NCBI RefSeq assembly: GCF_013415885.1
Contig: NZ_CP058910.1
Location: forward strand, 3,906,001-3,970,000
Direction: 5' to 3'
Source: Halosimplex rubrum
GTDB lineage: Archaea; Halobacteriota; Halobacteria; Halobacteriales; Haloarculaceae
Length of the DNA: 64,000 nucleotides
The notes below the pieces were generated by a model. That model had not been told where the DNA came from, searched no databases, and saw nothing but the letters and a program-made list of their open reading frames with translations. Both the position numbers and the translations under genes were made by a program. Below are positions 17,971 through 25,384 of this stretch, piece after piece (the stretch's first letter is position 1; every line of letters starts with the position of its first letter).

Positions 17971-19151
17971 CGCTGTCCCTCCGCGGCGAGTTCCCGCGGT
18001 TGGCGCTCGTTGATCGCGAACTCCTCGAGTCGGCGGGCCTCGGCGGCCGTCTCCGCGCCATCGGCCACCGACAGCAGCGTCCGGTAGATCCGCTCGCCGA
18101 CCTCGCCGAGCGGTTCGCCGTCGATGACCGCGCTGGCGTCGACGTCCATGTTGGACGCGAGCCGCTCGGCGGTCCTGTGGTTGCCGGTCACCTTGATCAC
18201 CGGCGCGATGGGGTTGCCCGTCGTCGACCCGCGACCGGTGGTGAAGGCGACGACCTGCGCGCCGCCGGCCACCTTGCCGACGACGCTCTCGACGTCGTAG
18301 CCCGGTGAGTCCATCACCGTCACGCCGCCGCCGACCGGGATCGCCTCGCCGTAGTCGACGACGTGGCGGATATCCCGGGTCCCGCACTTGGCGAGCGCGC
18401 CGAGGCTCTTCTCCTCGATGGTCGTCAGCCCGCCCTCCTGGTTGCCCGGCGAGGGCTGGGCGCCGCGCATGTCCACGCCCATCAGGTCCGCGAGGCGCTC
18501 GCGGCGCTCGACCCGATCCAGCAGTTTCTCGCGCGTCTCCTCGTCCGCGCAGCGCTCGGCGGCGACGTGTTCGGCGCCGATGAACTCCGGCGTCTCCGAG
18601 ATGCAGACAGCCCCGCCCGCGTCGACGAGCCGGTCCGAGGCGTCGCCCAGCGCCGGGTTGGCCGCGATGCCGCTCGTGGCGTCGCTGCCGCCGCACTCGA
18701 CGGCGAAGACGAGTTCGCTCGCGTCGGCTTCCTCGCGGCGCTGGTCCCCGATCTCGTCCCACAGGTCGACCAGGATATCCGCACCGGCGTCGAGCGCGCC
18801 CGCGGTCCCGCCGACCTCGCGGACGGTCAGCGTCTCGACGGGCTTGCCCGAGGCAGCGATATCGTCGGCGAGGTCGTCGGCGTCGATGTCCTCGGTCCCG
18901 AGTTCGACGACGAGCGCCGCGCCGACGTTCGGATTCCGCCCGATCCCCGCGAGCACCGACCGGGTGCGTTCGCGGCCCTCCTCGGGCTGGCTCGTCCCCA
19001 TCTGGTGGGGCGTCGCCCGCGCCCAGCGGCCCGCGTCGCCGGCGATCCGGTCGGCGACCGGGCTCGCCGCGACCGACGTGGGCAACACGGCGACGTGGTT
19101 GCGCACGCCGATCCGGCCGTCCGGCCGGCGATATCCCTCGAAAGTGTCCAT
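17967..19151 (-). CDS. UxaA-family large subunit (altronate/galactarate dehydratase or SuyB-like)
   Basis: The 394-residue catalytic subunit belongs to the UxaA C-terminal family of Fe-dependent hydroxyacid lyases. Diagnostic segments are GIGRNPNVGAALVVELGTE, VECGGSDATSGIAANPALG, VCISETPEFIGAEH, CGTRDIRHVVDYGE, and FTTGRGSTTGNPIAPVIKVT. Several of these are better conserved than in the downstream paralog. The ATG at 19151 is chosen over the GTG at 19166 because GGAGG lies at workable distance from it and only two bases from the GTG. It heads the three-gene operon. Confidence 0.87.
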   Translation of the reverse strand: MDTFEGYRRPDGRIGVRNHVAVLPTSVAASPVADRIAGDAGRWARATPHQMGTSQPEEGRERTRSVLAGIGRNPNVGAALVVELGTEDIDADDLADDIAASGKPVETLTVREVGGTAGALDAGADILVDLWDEIGDQRREEADASELVFAVECGGSDATSGIAANPALGDASDRLVDAGGAVCISETPEFIGAEHVAAERCADEETREKLLDRVERRERLADLMGVDMRGAQPSPGNQEGGLTTIEEKSLGALAKCGTRDIRHVVDYGEAIPVGGGVTVMDSPGYDVESVVGKVAGGAQVVAFTTGRGSTTGNPIAPVIKVTGNHRTAERLASNMDVDASAVIDGEPLGEVGERIYRTLLSVADGAETAAEARRLEEFAINERQPRELAAEGQR

Positions 19152-19240
19152 TGACTCTGTACTCACCCTCCGAGCGCAAGAAACTGTCGCGGTTCACCGG
19201 AAACTGTCGGTCGGCGGGCGAGGAGCCCGCGTCGGTCCCC

Positions 19241-20368
19241 TCAGAACGCCCGCAAGTCCTCGAGCACCGCCTCGGCGTCGCCGCTCGCCAGCACGTCGCG
19301 GGCCGTCTCCAGCCCCTCGTCGATCGAGTCGGCGTCCTCGCGAGCGTAGATGCGCAGGGCGGCGTTGAGCGCGACGGCGTCGGCGAACTGGTCGTCGCGC
19401 TCGCCGGCCAGGACTGCCTCGGTGATCTCCGCGGACTCGGCGGCCACGTCCTCGACGTGCAGGTCCTCGCTCTCGAAGTCCATGCCGTACTCGGCGGTCT
19501 TGATCTCGAAGTCGTCGAGTTCCCCGTCTCCCTCGTTGTCTCGCGGGTCGCTCCGCTCCCCGCTCGCCGGTTCGTCGGTGCTTCGCACCGACCCCCACTC
19601 GCCGACGACCGTGGTCCCGGGTCGCACGTCGTCGTAGCCCTCCATCCCCTGGAAGAACAGCGTCCGGGAGACGGACTGGCTCTCGGCGGCCTGGAGCGTG
19701 TCGGTCATCTTCACCGCGAACGCGAGGTGATAGAACGAACCCAGATGCACGTCGGCGTCGGCGGGGTTGGCCAGCGTCTCGACGGTGTTGACGAACGTGC
19801 GGACGCCCATGTTGTCCCGTCGGTCCCACAGCGCGTGGATCCCGGGGTTGAACGCCGGCTGGTAGTAGTAGCCGAAGCCGGTCTCGTCGACCATGTCGGC
19901 GCTCTCGCCCGGTTCGATCTCGGTCCGGACGCCGAGTTCGTCCAGCACGTGCTTGTAGCTGTCCTGTTTCTGCGTGGGGACGCGGTCGCCGCTGTGGACG
20001 ACGACGGGAGTTCCAGCGGCCGCGGCGACGACGCCGGCGGCGACCCCGAGGATGGCCGAGCGGCCCTTGCCGTCGTAGTTGGCCCCGCAGTCGACGGGGT
20101 CGACCTCGGGTTCGGCCGTCTCGACGCTCTCCTCGCGCATCACGTCGACGTAGGCGCCCAGCTCCTCGGGAGTGTTGCGCTTCCAGCGGTTTGCGAGCCA
20201 GAACGCGCCGAGCGTCGTGTGGTCGGGTTCGCCCGCGAGGACCCGCTGGAACGCCTCTCGGGCCTGTTCGCGGGTCATGTCGTCGGCGGACTTGTGCCCC
20301 GAGCCGACGACTTCGGTCATCAGCCGCTTGAGCGGCCAGTCGCCGAATTCGCGCGTCGCTTGTGCCAT
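19241..20368 (-). CDS. TrpD-like glycosyltransferase family 3 protein with altered PRPP motif
   Basis: The 375-residue protein has the helical N-terminal domain of anthranilate phosphoribosyltransferases (LMTEVVGSGHKSADDMTREQ). The catalytic core is changed. The usual GTGGD segment reads VDCGANYDGKGRSAILGVAA, although VVHSGDRVPTQKQDS aligns with the family's HGNR-type region. It is therefore more like the TrpD2/YbiB group than true TrpD, and tryptophan synthesis should not be assumed. A loop near residues 265-282 is encoded by a repeat element (19540-19592). The gene starts at 20368, divergent from the next gene. Confidence 0.78.
   Translation of the reverse strand: MAQATREFGDWPLKRLMTEVVGSGHKSADDMTREQAREAFQRVLAGEPDHTTLGAFWLANRWKRNTPEELGAYVDVMREESVETAEPEVDPVDCGANYDGKGRSAILGVAAGVVAAAAGTPVVVHSGDRVPTQKQDSYKHVLDELGVRTEIEPGESADMVDETGFGYYYQPAFNPGIHALWDRRDNMGVRTFVNTVETLANPADADVHLGSFYHLAFAVKMTDTLQAAESQSVSRTLFFQGMEGYDDVRPGTTVVGEWGSVRSTDEPASGERSDPRDNEGDGELDDFEIKTAEYGMDFESEDLHVEDVAAESAEITEAVLAGERDDQFADAVALNAALRIYAREDADSIDEGLETARDVLASGDAEAVLEDLRAF
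19540..19592. repeat. In-frame palindromic insertion in the TrpD-like gene
   Basis: Two units lie side by side inside the coding sequence. One is a perfect hairpin with 8-base arms GTCGGTGC/GCACCGAC and a three-base loop (19574-19592). The other is a 24-base sequence (19540-19563), identical to 61594-61617 and 36550-36573, whose minus-strand start is GCGGGGAGCGGAGCGACC. It encodes the hydrophilic segment SVRSTDEPASGERSDPRDNE without breaking the frame. Confidence 0.75.
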
Positions 20369-20531
20369 ACGAAGACCTTCGGTCCGATCCGGTTAAAGCG
20401 CCCTGATTTCGCCGGGCGGCGGACGGCGCGGTCGGTTTCGACGCTGCGATCTGGACGTTCGTCCGCTTCCGGTCCGTGCGGTCGGCGAGGAGTCGAAAGA
20501 GGTACACTGTTGCCTCCCTAACCTCCGGCGA

Positions 20532-21581
20532 ATGAGTCAGGGGACGGCCGACTGGCGGGCACAGGTGGACGCCGTCGACGCGGCCCTCGTCGACGGCTGG
20601 CAGAGCGGATTCCCGGTTCGCGAGCGGCCCTTCGAGGCCGTCGCCGCGGACGTGGGCGTCGACGAGGACGAGGCGCTCGACCGGGTCCGGCGGCTCTACG
20701 ACGAGGGGATCTTCCGCCGGTTCGGCCCCGTGTTGAACCCGCCGGTGATCGGCAGTTCGACGCTGGCGGCGGTGCGGGCCCCCGTCGATCGGTTCGACGA
20801 GGTCGCCGAGGTCGTCAACGGCTACGAGCAGGTCAACCACAACTACGCCCGCGACCACGAGTGGAACATGTGGTTCGTAGTGACCGCCGCCTCGAAGGAG
20901 CGCCGGGACGCCATCCTCGCCGAGATCGAGGAGCGGACCGGCTGCGAGGTGCTCGTCCTGCCGATGCTGACCGACTTCTACATCGATCTGGAGTTCCCGG
21001 TGGTCAACGGCGACCGCTTCGCCCGCGAGAGCCTGGCGGAAACCGACGTGTCCGCCACGACCATCAGCGAGCGGGCCGCCGCGGACCTCTCGGCGCTGGA
21101 CAGACGGGTCCTGCTGGCGGTCCAGGGCGGCTTCCCGCTGACGGCGACTCCCTATCGGGACGTGGCCGAGACGGTCTCGGCGCCGGTCGACGAGGTGCTC
21201 GCGAGCGTCGAGCGGCTGCTGGCCGACGGCTGCATCAAGCGGATCGGCTGCGTCGTCAACCACCTCGTGACGGGGTTCGACGCCAACTGCATGGTCGTCT
21301 GGGACGTGCCCGACGACGAACTCGACGACCGCGGCGTCGACGTGGGGAAACTGCCGTACGTGACGCTGTGTTACCACCGGCCGCGCCGGCCCGACCGGGA
21401 GTGGTCGTACAACCTGTTCACGATGATCCACGGGCGCGAACAGGACGCCGTCGACGCGAAGATCGACGAGCTGGCGGCGGAGTACCTCCCGGTCGACCAC
21501 GAGCGGCTCTACTCGACGGAGACGCTGAAACAGACCGGCGCGCGCTACGAGGACCTGGTCGACGAGGGCGCCGAGGAGTGA
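20532..21581 (+). CDS. ahb: Siroheme decarboxylase, fused AhbA-AhbB
   Basis: The 349-residue protein has two tandem Lrp/AsnC-like halves, corresponding to the separate AhbA and AhbB subunits. AhbA/B decarboxylate siroheme to didecarboxysiroheme in the alternative archaeal heme pathway. The first half has FPVRERPFEAVA and the heme-site segment NHNYARDHEWNMWFVV. The second has FPLTATPYRDVAE and the segment HRPRRPDREWSYNLFTMIHG. Such proteins are often annotated as AsnC regulators. The ATG at 20532 follows an A-rich box by about 30 bases. Confidence 0.9.
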   Translation: MSQGTADWRAQVDAVDAALVDGWQSGFPVRERPFEAVAADVGVDEDEALDRVRRLYDEGIFRRFGPVLNPPVIGSSTLAAVRAPVDRFDEVAEVVNGYEQVNHNYARDHEWNMWFVVTAASKERRDAILAEIEERTGCEVLVLPMLTDFYIDLEFPVVNGDRFARESLAETDVSATTISERAAADLSALDRRVLLAVQGGFPLTATPYRDVAETVSAPVDEVLASVERLLADGCIKRIGCVVNHLVTGFDANCMVVWDVPDDELDDRGVDVGKLPYVTLCYHRPRRPDREWSYNLFTMIHGREQDAVDAKIDELAAEYLPVDHERLYSTETLKQTGARYEDLVDEGAEE

Positions 21582-21659
21582 GCGCCGAACCCGCCGAGAT
21601 CCGGCGACGGGACCGACGGAAGCTTTTTGCGGCCCCTCGCACCATATGTCCACGTTCGT

Positions 21660-22229
21660 ATGACGGGTCCCGAGCGGGCGGTCGTGCTGATCGTCGACGA
21701 CGAGCCGGCGGTCGCCGACTCCTACGCCGCACACGTCCGCGACACCCACGACGTGCGGACCGCCTACGGGGGAGAACAGGCGCTGTCGAAGCTCGACGAC
21801 GACGTCGACGTGGTGCTGCTGGACCGTCGGATGCCGGACCTCGTCGGAGACGAGGTGCTGGAGACGGTCCGCGAGCGGGGGGTGGACTGCCGCGTCGCGA
21901 TGGTCACCGCGGTCGACGCGGACTTCGACATCGTCGACATGGAGTTCGACGACTACGTCGTCAAGCCGGTCACCGGCGAGGAGCTGCTCGACACCGTCGA
22001 CCGGCTCCTGCGCTGTGCCCAGTACGAGCGGCGGCTCCGGGAGTACTACCGGGTGACGCGCACTTACGTCGCGCTCCGGTCGACGAAAGACGCCGCCGAG
22101 CTGGCCGACAGCGACGAGTTCCGCCGTCTGGAAGACCGCCGGGCGGAGCTGCGCGCCTCGCTGTCGACGGCCGCCGAGAGCCTCGCCGACGACGACTTCG
22201 AGGCGCTGTTCCGCGACCTGGAGCAGTGA
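21660..22229 (+). CDS. Response regulator with HalX C-terminal domain
   Basis: The 189-residue protein has a receiver domain at about residues 9-120. The phosphorylatable aspartate lies in VVLLDRRMPD, the acidic pair in LIVDDEPAVAD, the switch residue in AMVTAVDAD and the lysine in YVVKPVTGE. The C-terminal 70 residues (YERRLREYYRVTRTYVALRS) match the haloarchaeal HalX domain, predicted to be helical. The ATG at 21660 is chosen. A five-codon ORF from the ATG at 21646 ends by overlapping it as ATGA, which may or may not matter. The cognate kinase is unknown. Confidence 0.92.
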   Translation: MTGPERAVVLIVDDEPAVADSYAAHVRDTHDVRTAYGGEQALSKLDDDVDVVLLDRRMPDLVGDEVLETVRERGVDCRVAMVTAVDADFDIVDMEFDDYVVKPVTGEELLDTVDRLLRCAQYERRLREYYRVTRTYVALRSTKDAAELADSDEFRRLEDRRAELRASLSTAAESLADDDFEALFRDLEQ

Positions 22230-22331
22230 CCCGGTCGGCGACCCCCGCCGACAGCGACGCGTCGTCACCGAGCGAGGCGGGTATCGAGCCTTTCGAAAAC
22301 ACTATTCGGGGAAGGTCCTAAGCCGGGCGCA

Positions 22332-23267
22332 ATGACTCCGCAACTGCCGGACGTCCAGGCGTCGAGCCCGGACGTGACTGTCGGCCTCAACCGCGTCGGC
22401 GTCACCGGCGTCGAGAAGTTAGTCGAGATCAGCCGCGAGGACAAGCGCCCGTACGTCCTGATGGCCGAGTTCGAGGTGTTCGTCGACCTGCCCTCCTGGC
22501 GCAAGGGCGCCGACATGAGCCGCAACATGGAGGTCGTCGACGAGACCCTGGAGGAGGCGGTCAGCCAGGGCGACCTGCGCATCGAGGACATCTGCGGCAC
22601 CGCCGCCGAGCGCCTGCTCGACAAGCACGACTACACCGAACGGGCGGAGGTCCGCATGGAAGCCGAGTTCGTCACGCGCGAGCGGACGCCCGCGAGCGAC
22701 CTCCCGACCCAGTCGACCGCCGACGTGATCGCCTCGGCGACGGCCACCGAGGACGGCGACATCCGCGAGGAGATCGGCGCCGAGGTCACCGGCATGACCG
22801 TCTGCCCCTGCTCGCAGGGGATGTCCGCCGCCCGCGCCCGCGAGAAACTGCGCGACCAGGGCGTCGACGACCGCACCATCGAGGAGTTCCTCGAGGAGGT
22901 CCCCCAGCCGGGCCACTCCCAGCGCGGCCACGCGACGCTGACCGTCGAGAGCGAGGGCGGCCCCGACGTGGACCTCGTCGAACTGATCGAGGTGGCCCGC
23001 GACTCGATGAGCGCGCGCATCTACAACCTCGCCAAGCGGCCCGACGAGGACCACATGACCTACCAATCGCACCTCGACGCGAAGTTCGTCGAGGACTGCG
23101 TCCGCGCGATGGCCGAGGGCGTGATCGACGAGTTCCCCGGCCTCGACGACGACGCCGTCGTCCGGATGGAGCAGTCCAACGACGAGTCCATCCACCAGCA
23201 CAACGCCCACGCCGAACGGGTCGCCGAGGTCGCGACCCTCCGCGAGGAAGTCACCGGCGAGGACTGA
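22332..23267 (+). CDS. mptA: GTP cyclohydrolase MptA (FolE2 family)
   Basis: The 311-residue metalloenzyme catalyses the first step of archaeal tetrahydromethanopterin-type pterin synthesis, from GTP to a cyclic dihydroneopterin phosphate; in haloarchaea it also serves folate synthesis. The FolE2 features are the early [11 protein letters not shown] and [12 protein letters not shown] metal site with cysteine and histidine lies in [12 protein letters not shown] and [11 protein letters not shown], followed by [20 protein letters not shown]. The length is normal for archaeal MptA. The ATG at 22332 begins [12 protein letters not shown], typical of this group. Confidence 0.94.
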   Translation: MTPQLPDVQASSPDVTVGLNRVGVTGVEKLVEISREDKRPYVLMAEFEVFVDLPSWRKGADMSRNMEVVDETLEEAVSQGDLRIEDICGTAAERLLDKHDYTERAEVRMEAEFVTRERTPASDLPTQSTADVIASATATEDGDIREEIGAEVTGMTVCPCSQGMSAARAREKLRDQGVDDRTIEEFLEEVPQPGHSQRGHATLTVESEGGPDVDLVELIEVARDSMSARIYNLAKRPDEDHMTYQSHLDAKFVEDCVRAMAEGVIDEFPGLDDDAVVRMEQSNDESIHQHNAHAERVAEVATLREEVTGED

Positions 23268-23292
23268 CGCCGGCGGTTCGCTGCCCGACGCC

Positions 23293-23712
23293 TCAGGAGG
23301 CCGCCTCGGCGTCGGATTCCCCCTCGTTTTCGCGGTAGACCAGGAGGTAGAACAGCGGTAGCGTCACCAGCACGGCGCCGAAGGTGTTGCGCGGCTGGGC
23401 GAACACGTCCGGCGGCGAGAGGACCGTTCCGGCCATCATCGCCGCCAGCAGCGCCAGCAGGACGGTCAGCGCGAGTCGCTCGCGGTCGGACTGCGGGGTC
23501 GTCCGCTCGGGACGGTAGACGACGTACGCGACCAGCGCGGGGGGGAAGACGGCGACGGTCGCCGTCGAGCGGATCGGGTGGTCGCTCCCGCGCGCGACGG
23601 CGTCCTGAGACACCCAGACGACGAGCGTGACCCACGTCAACGCGGGGAACACCGCCGCCGCGACCAGGGCTCCGGTCGACTGGAGCGGCGCCGCGACGAG
23701 CGTGTCGAGCAT
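23293..23712 (-). CDS. Four-segment membrane protein, unknown function
   Basis: The 139-residue protein begins MLDTLVAAPLQSTGALVAAA and has four predicted membrane segments, including FPALTWVTLVVWVSQDAVA, TATVAVFPPALVAYVVY, LALTVLLALLAAMMAG and FGAVLVTLPLFYLLVY. The tail is short and acidic. The ATG at 23712 is chosen because the upstream extension is antisense to the neighbouring universal stress gene. I do not recognise the family. It is convergent with mptA. Confidence 0.75.
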   Translation of the reverse strand: MLDTLVAAPLQSTGALVAAAVFPALTWVTLVVWVSQDAVARGSDHPIRSTATVAVFPPALVAYVVYRPERTTPQSDRERLALTVLLALLAAMMAGTVLSPPDVFAQPRNTFGAVLVTLPLFYLLVYRENEGESDAEAAS

Positions 23713-23821
23713 ACCGCCGGGTAGACGGCGAGCGGGCCTAAGGGTTGTCGGTCGGCGGCTCACCGCTCCGAACCCGGCGACGCGCCGAAGATTGAAGCAC
23801 CGGCCGCGCCGTACGTGGGAC

Positions 23822-24250
23822 ATGGGCAAGCGCATCCTGGTCCCGGTCGACGGGTCCGAGCAGGCACACAGGGCGTTCGAGTTCGTCGCCGAGGAGTTCG
23901 GCGACGCGGCGGTGGTGCTGTTGCACGTCGTCAACCCCGCGGAGGCCGGCTACAGCGCCCAGGCCTCGATCCCGAGTTTCTCCGAGGAGTGGTACGAGAG
24001 CGAGAAGGCGGCCGCCGAGGAGCTGTTCGCCGAGATCGCCGCCCTCGCCGACGGCACCGACCTGTCGATCGAACGTGAGATCGAGGTCGGCAAGCCGATC
24101 CGCGTCATCGTGGAGGTCGCCGACGAGAGCGGGGTCGACCAGATCGTCATGGGGAGCCACGGGCGCTCGGGCGTGACGCGGGTCCTCCTCGGGAGCGTCG
24201 CCGAGGCGGTCGTCCGGCGCTCGCCCGTCCCCGTCACGGTCGTGCGCTGA
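23822..24250 (+). CDS. Universal stress protein, UspA family
   Basis: The 142-residue cytoplasmic protein has the UspA fold. It starts MGKRILVPVDGSEQAHRAFE and has the nucleotide-binding motif GSHGRSGVTRVLLGSVAEAV followed by the strand VPVTVVR. The G-2X-G-9X-G pattern suggests an ATP-binding type. The ATG is certain because the upstream ORF lies in the divergent gene. A second, more distant family member is encoded immediately downstream on the opposite strand. Confidence 0.93.
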   Translation: MGKRILVPVDGSEQAHRAFEFVAEEFGDAAVVLLHVVNPAEAGYSAQASIPSFSEEWYESEKAAAEELFAEIAALADGTDLSIEREIEVGKPIRVIVEVADESGVDQIVMGSHGRSGVTRVLLGSVAEAVVRRSPVPVTVVR

Positions 24251-24265
24251 AGACGGGGAACGGAG

Positions 24266-24721
24266 TCAGCCCCCGTCGGCGTGGTGGACGATGTGTACGT
24301 CGTAGCGGGGGTCCTCGGAGATCGGCGCGCCGACGCTGGAGACCGGCGTCGAGACGCGCCCGGCGTTCTCGCTACCGATGAAGACGATCTCCGCCGAAAC
24401 GTCCTGGGCGACCGCGCGGATCGTCCGGACCACGTCGGTGGTGATCGAGGCGACCGAACTCACGTCCTCCGGCCGTTCGCAGCGGAAGGTCGCCTCGGGC
24501 GCGATGGCCCGGATCCGCGCCTCCAGCGCCGACTCGATCTCGTCGGGGTCGTAGCGCTCCTCGGCGTCGATCCAGCCGCGCTCGACGGCGAAGTCGCGTT
24601 CGTCTAGCGGGATCACGACGAGCGCGACGAGCTCCGCGTCGGTGAGATCGGCGAACTCCCGCGCTCGCTCCAGCGCGGCCTCGGACAGCGCCGACCCGTC
24701 GAAGGGCACCAGATACGTCAT
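24266..24721 (-). CDS. Universal stress protein, UspA family, divergent member
   Basis: The 151-residue protein starts MTYLVPFDGSALSEAALERA and has the alternating alpha/beta layout of UspA. Its C-terminal loop (FIGSENAGRVSTPVSSVG) is altered from the usual G-2X-G-9X-G ATP site, so it may not bind ATP. A TATA-like box (CTATAAG) lies about 28-30 bases before the ATG at 24721, fitting a leaderless transcript. It converges with the preceding UspA gene; the stops are 15 bases apart. Confidence 0.88.
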   Translation of the reverse strand: MTYLVPFDGSALSEAALERAREFADLTDAELVALVVIPLDERDFAVERGWIDAEERYDPDEIESALEARIRAIAPEATFRCERPEDVSSVASITTDVVRTIRAVAQDVSAEIVFIGSENAGRVSTPVSSVGAPISEDPRYDVHIVHHADGG

Positions 24722-24866
24722 GTCTGCGGGTGGGGCCGCCCGCGTCTTATAGTCGGCGGGCCGCCCGGTCGCTCGCCCCGACGCGAGGCCGCCACCGGCT
24801 CGGCGGACGGACGGCTATCTCGCGCGAAGCGACAGACGAAAGGCCCGTCGCCGCCGATCGGACCGT

Positions 24867-25205
24867 ATGGCCGAGGACGGACCCGTCGATCCGGCGACGA
24901 TCGGCGAGCGCGACGCGCCCCCAGTCGAGGAGAAACCGTACAAGATCATCTTCGAGGCGAACAAGTGCTTCGGCGCCGGGAAGTGCGCCGAGGTCTCGGA
25001 CAACTGGAAACTGGACCTCTCGACCGGGATCGCCAAACCGCGGGCGTACTTCATCGACGAGGACGACCTCGACGAGAACGTCCGCGCGGCGGAGATCTGT
25101 CCCGCGAAGAAAGACCGCGGCGTCATCCACGTCGTCGACCGCCGCACCGACGAGGAGATCGCACCCGACCCGAACGGCGACGGCACCCTCTCGGTCGACT
25201 GGTGA
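24867..25205 (+). CDS. Single-cluster ferredoxin
   Basis: The 112-residue acidic protein has three visible cluster ligands in the pattern C-x5-C (NKCFGAGKCAEV) and CP (EICPAKK). That is the pattern of [3Fe-4S] ferredoxins of the type that serve monooxygenases. A proline-rich N-terminal extension and an acidic C-terminal tail (EIAPDPNGDGTLSVDW) frame the domain. No partner oxidoreductase gene is adjacent, so the electron partner is unknown. The ATG at 24867 is preferred on composition. Confidence 0.85.
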   Translation: MAEDGPVDPATIGERDAPPVEEKPYKIIFEANKCFGAGKCAEVSDNWKLDLSTGIAKPRAYFIDEDDLDENVRAAEICPAKKDRGVIHVVDRRTDEEIAPDPNGDGTLSVDW

Positions 25206-25234
25206 CCGATCGGCCGGCGACGGACCGCCGGTCT

Positions 25235-25278
25235 CCGCTCGCCCGTCGGTCCCCGCTCGCCCGTCGGTCCCCGCTCGG
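25235..25278. repeat. 18-bp tandem repeat, about 2.4 copies
   Basis: The unit CCGCTCGCCCGTCGGTCC repeats from 25235 and 25253, with a partial third copy from 25271. It lies between the ferredoxin and histidine kinase genes. No ORF with natural composition covers it. It could be simple slippage. Confidence 0.7.
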
Positions 25279-25384
25279 CCACCGTCTCGCGGTTTCGCGA
25301 CAGCACGCACATCACGGCCCAGCGCCTCCGTAGCCGTCGAACCGACCGGGTGTGTTTTGTAGCTCCCCGTTCAACGGTCGGGGA

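Noticed and set aside
20532-21581. Lrp/AsnC transcriptional regulator
   Set aside because: The two AsnC-like halves carry siroheme decarboxylase motifs (NHNYARDHEWNMWFVV, HRPRRPDREWSYNLFTMIHG), so the enzyme call is better.
21646-21663. Five-codon ORF (MSTFV) ending on the response regulator ATG
   Set aside because: It fits the overlap pattern but is so short that chance is likely, and the TATA spacing favours the main ATG.
19194-22268. Open frame of 1024 codons on the minus strand
   Set aside because: It is antisense to the siroheme decarboxylase and response regulator genes and in another frame of the TrpD-like gene. Its composition (Val/Arg/Asp/His-rich) is a typical GC-rich shadow.
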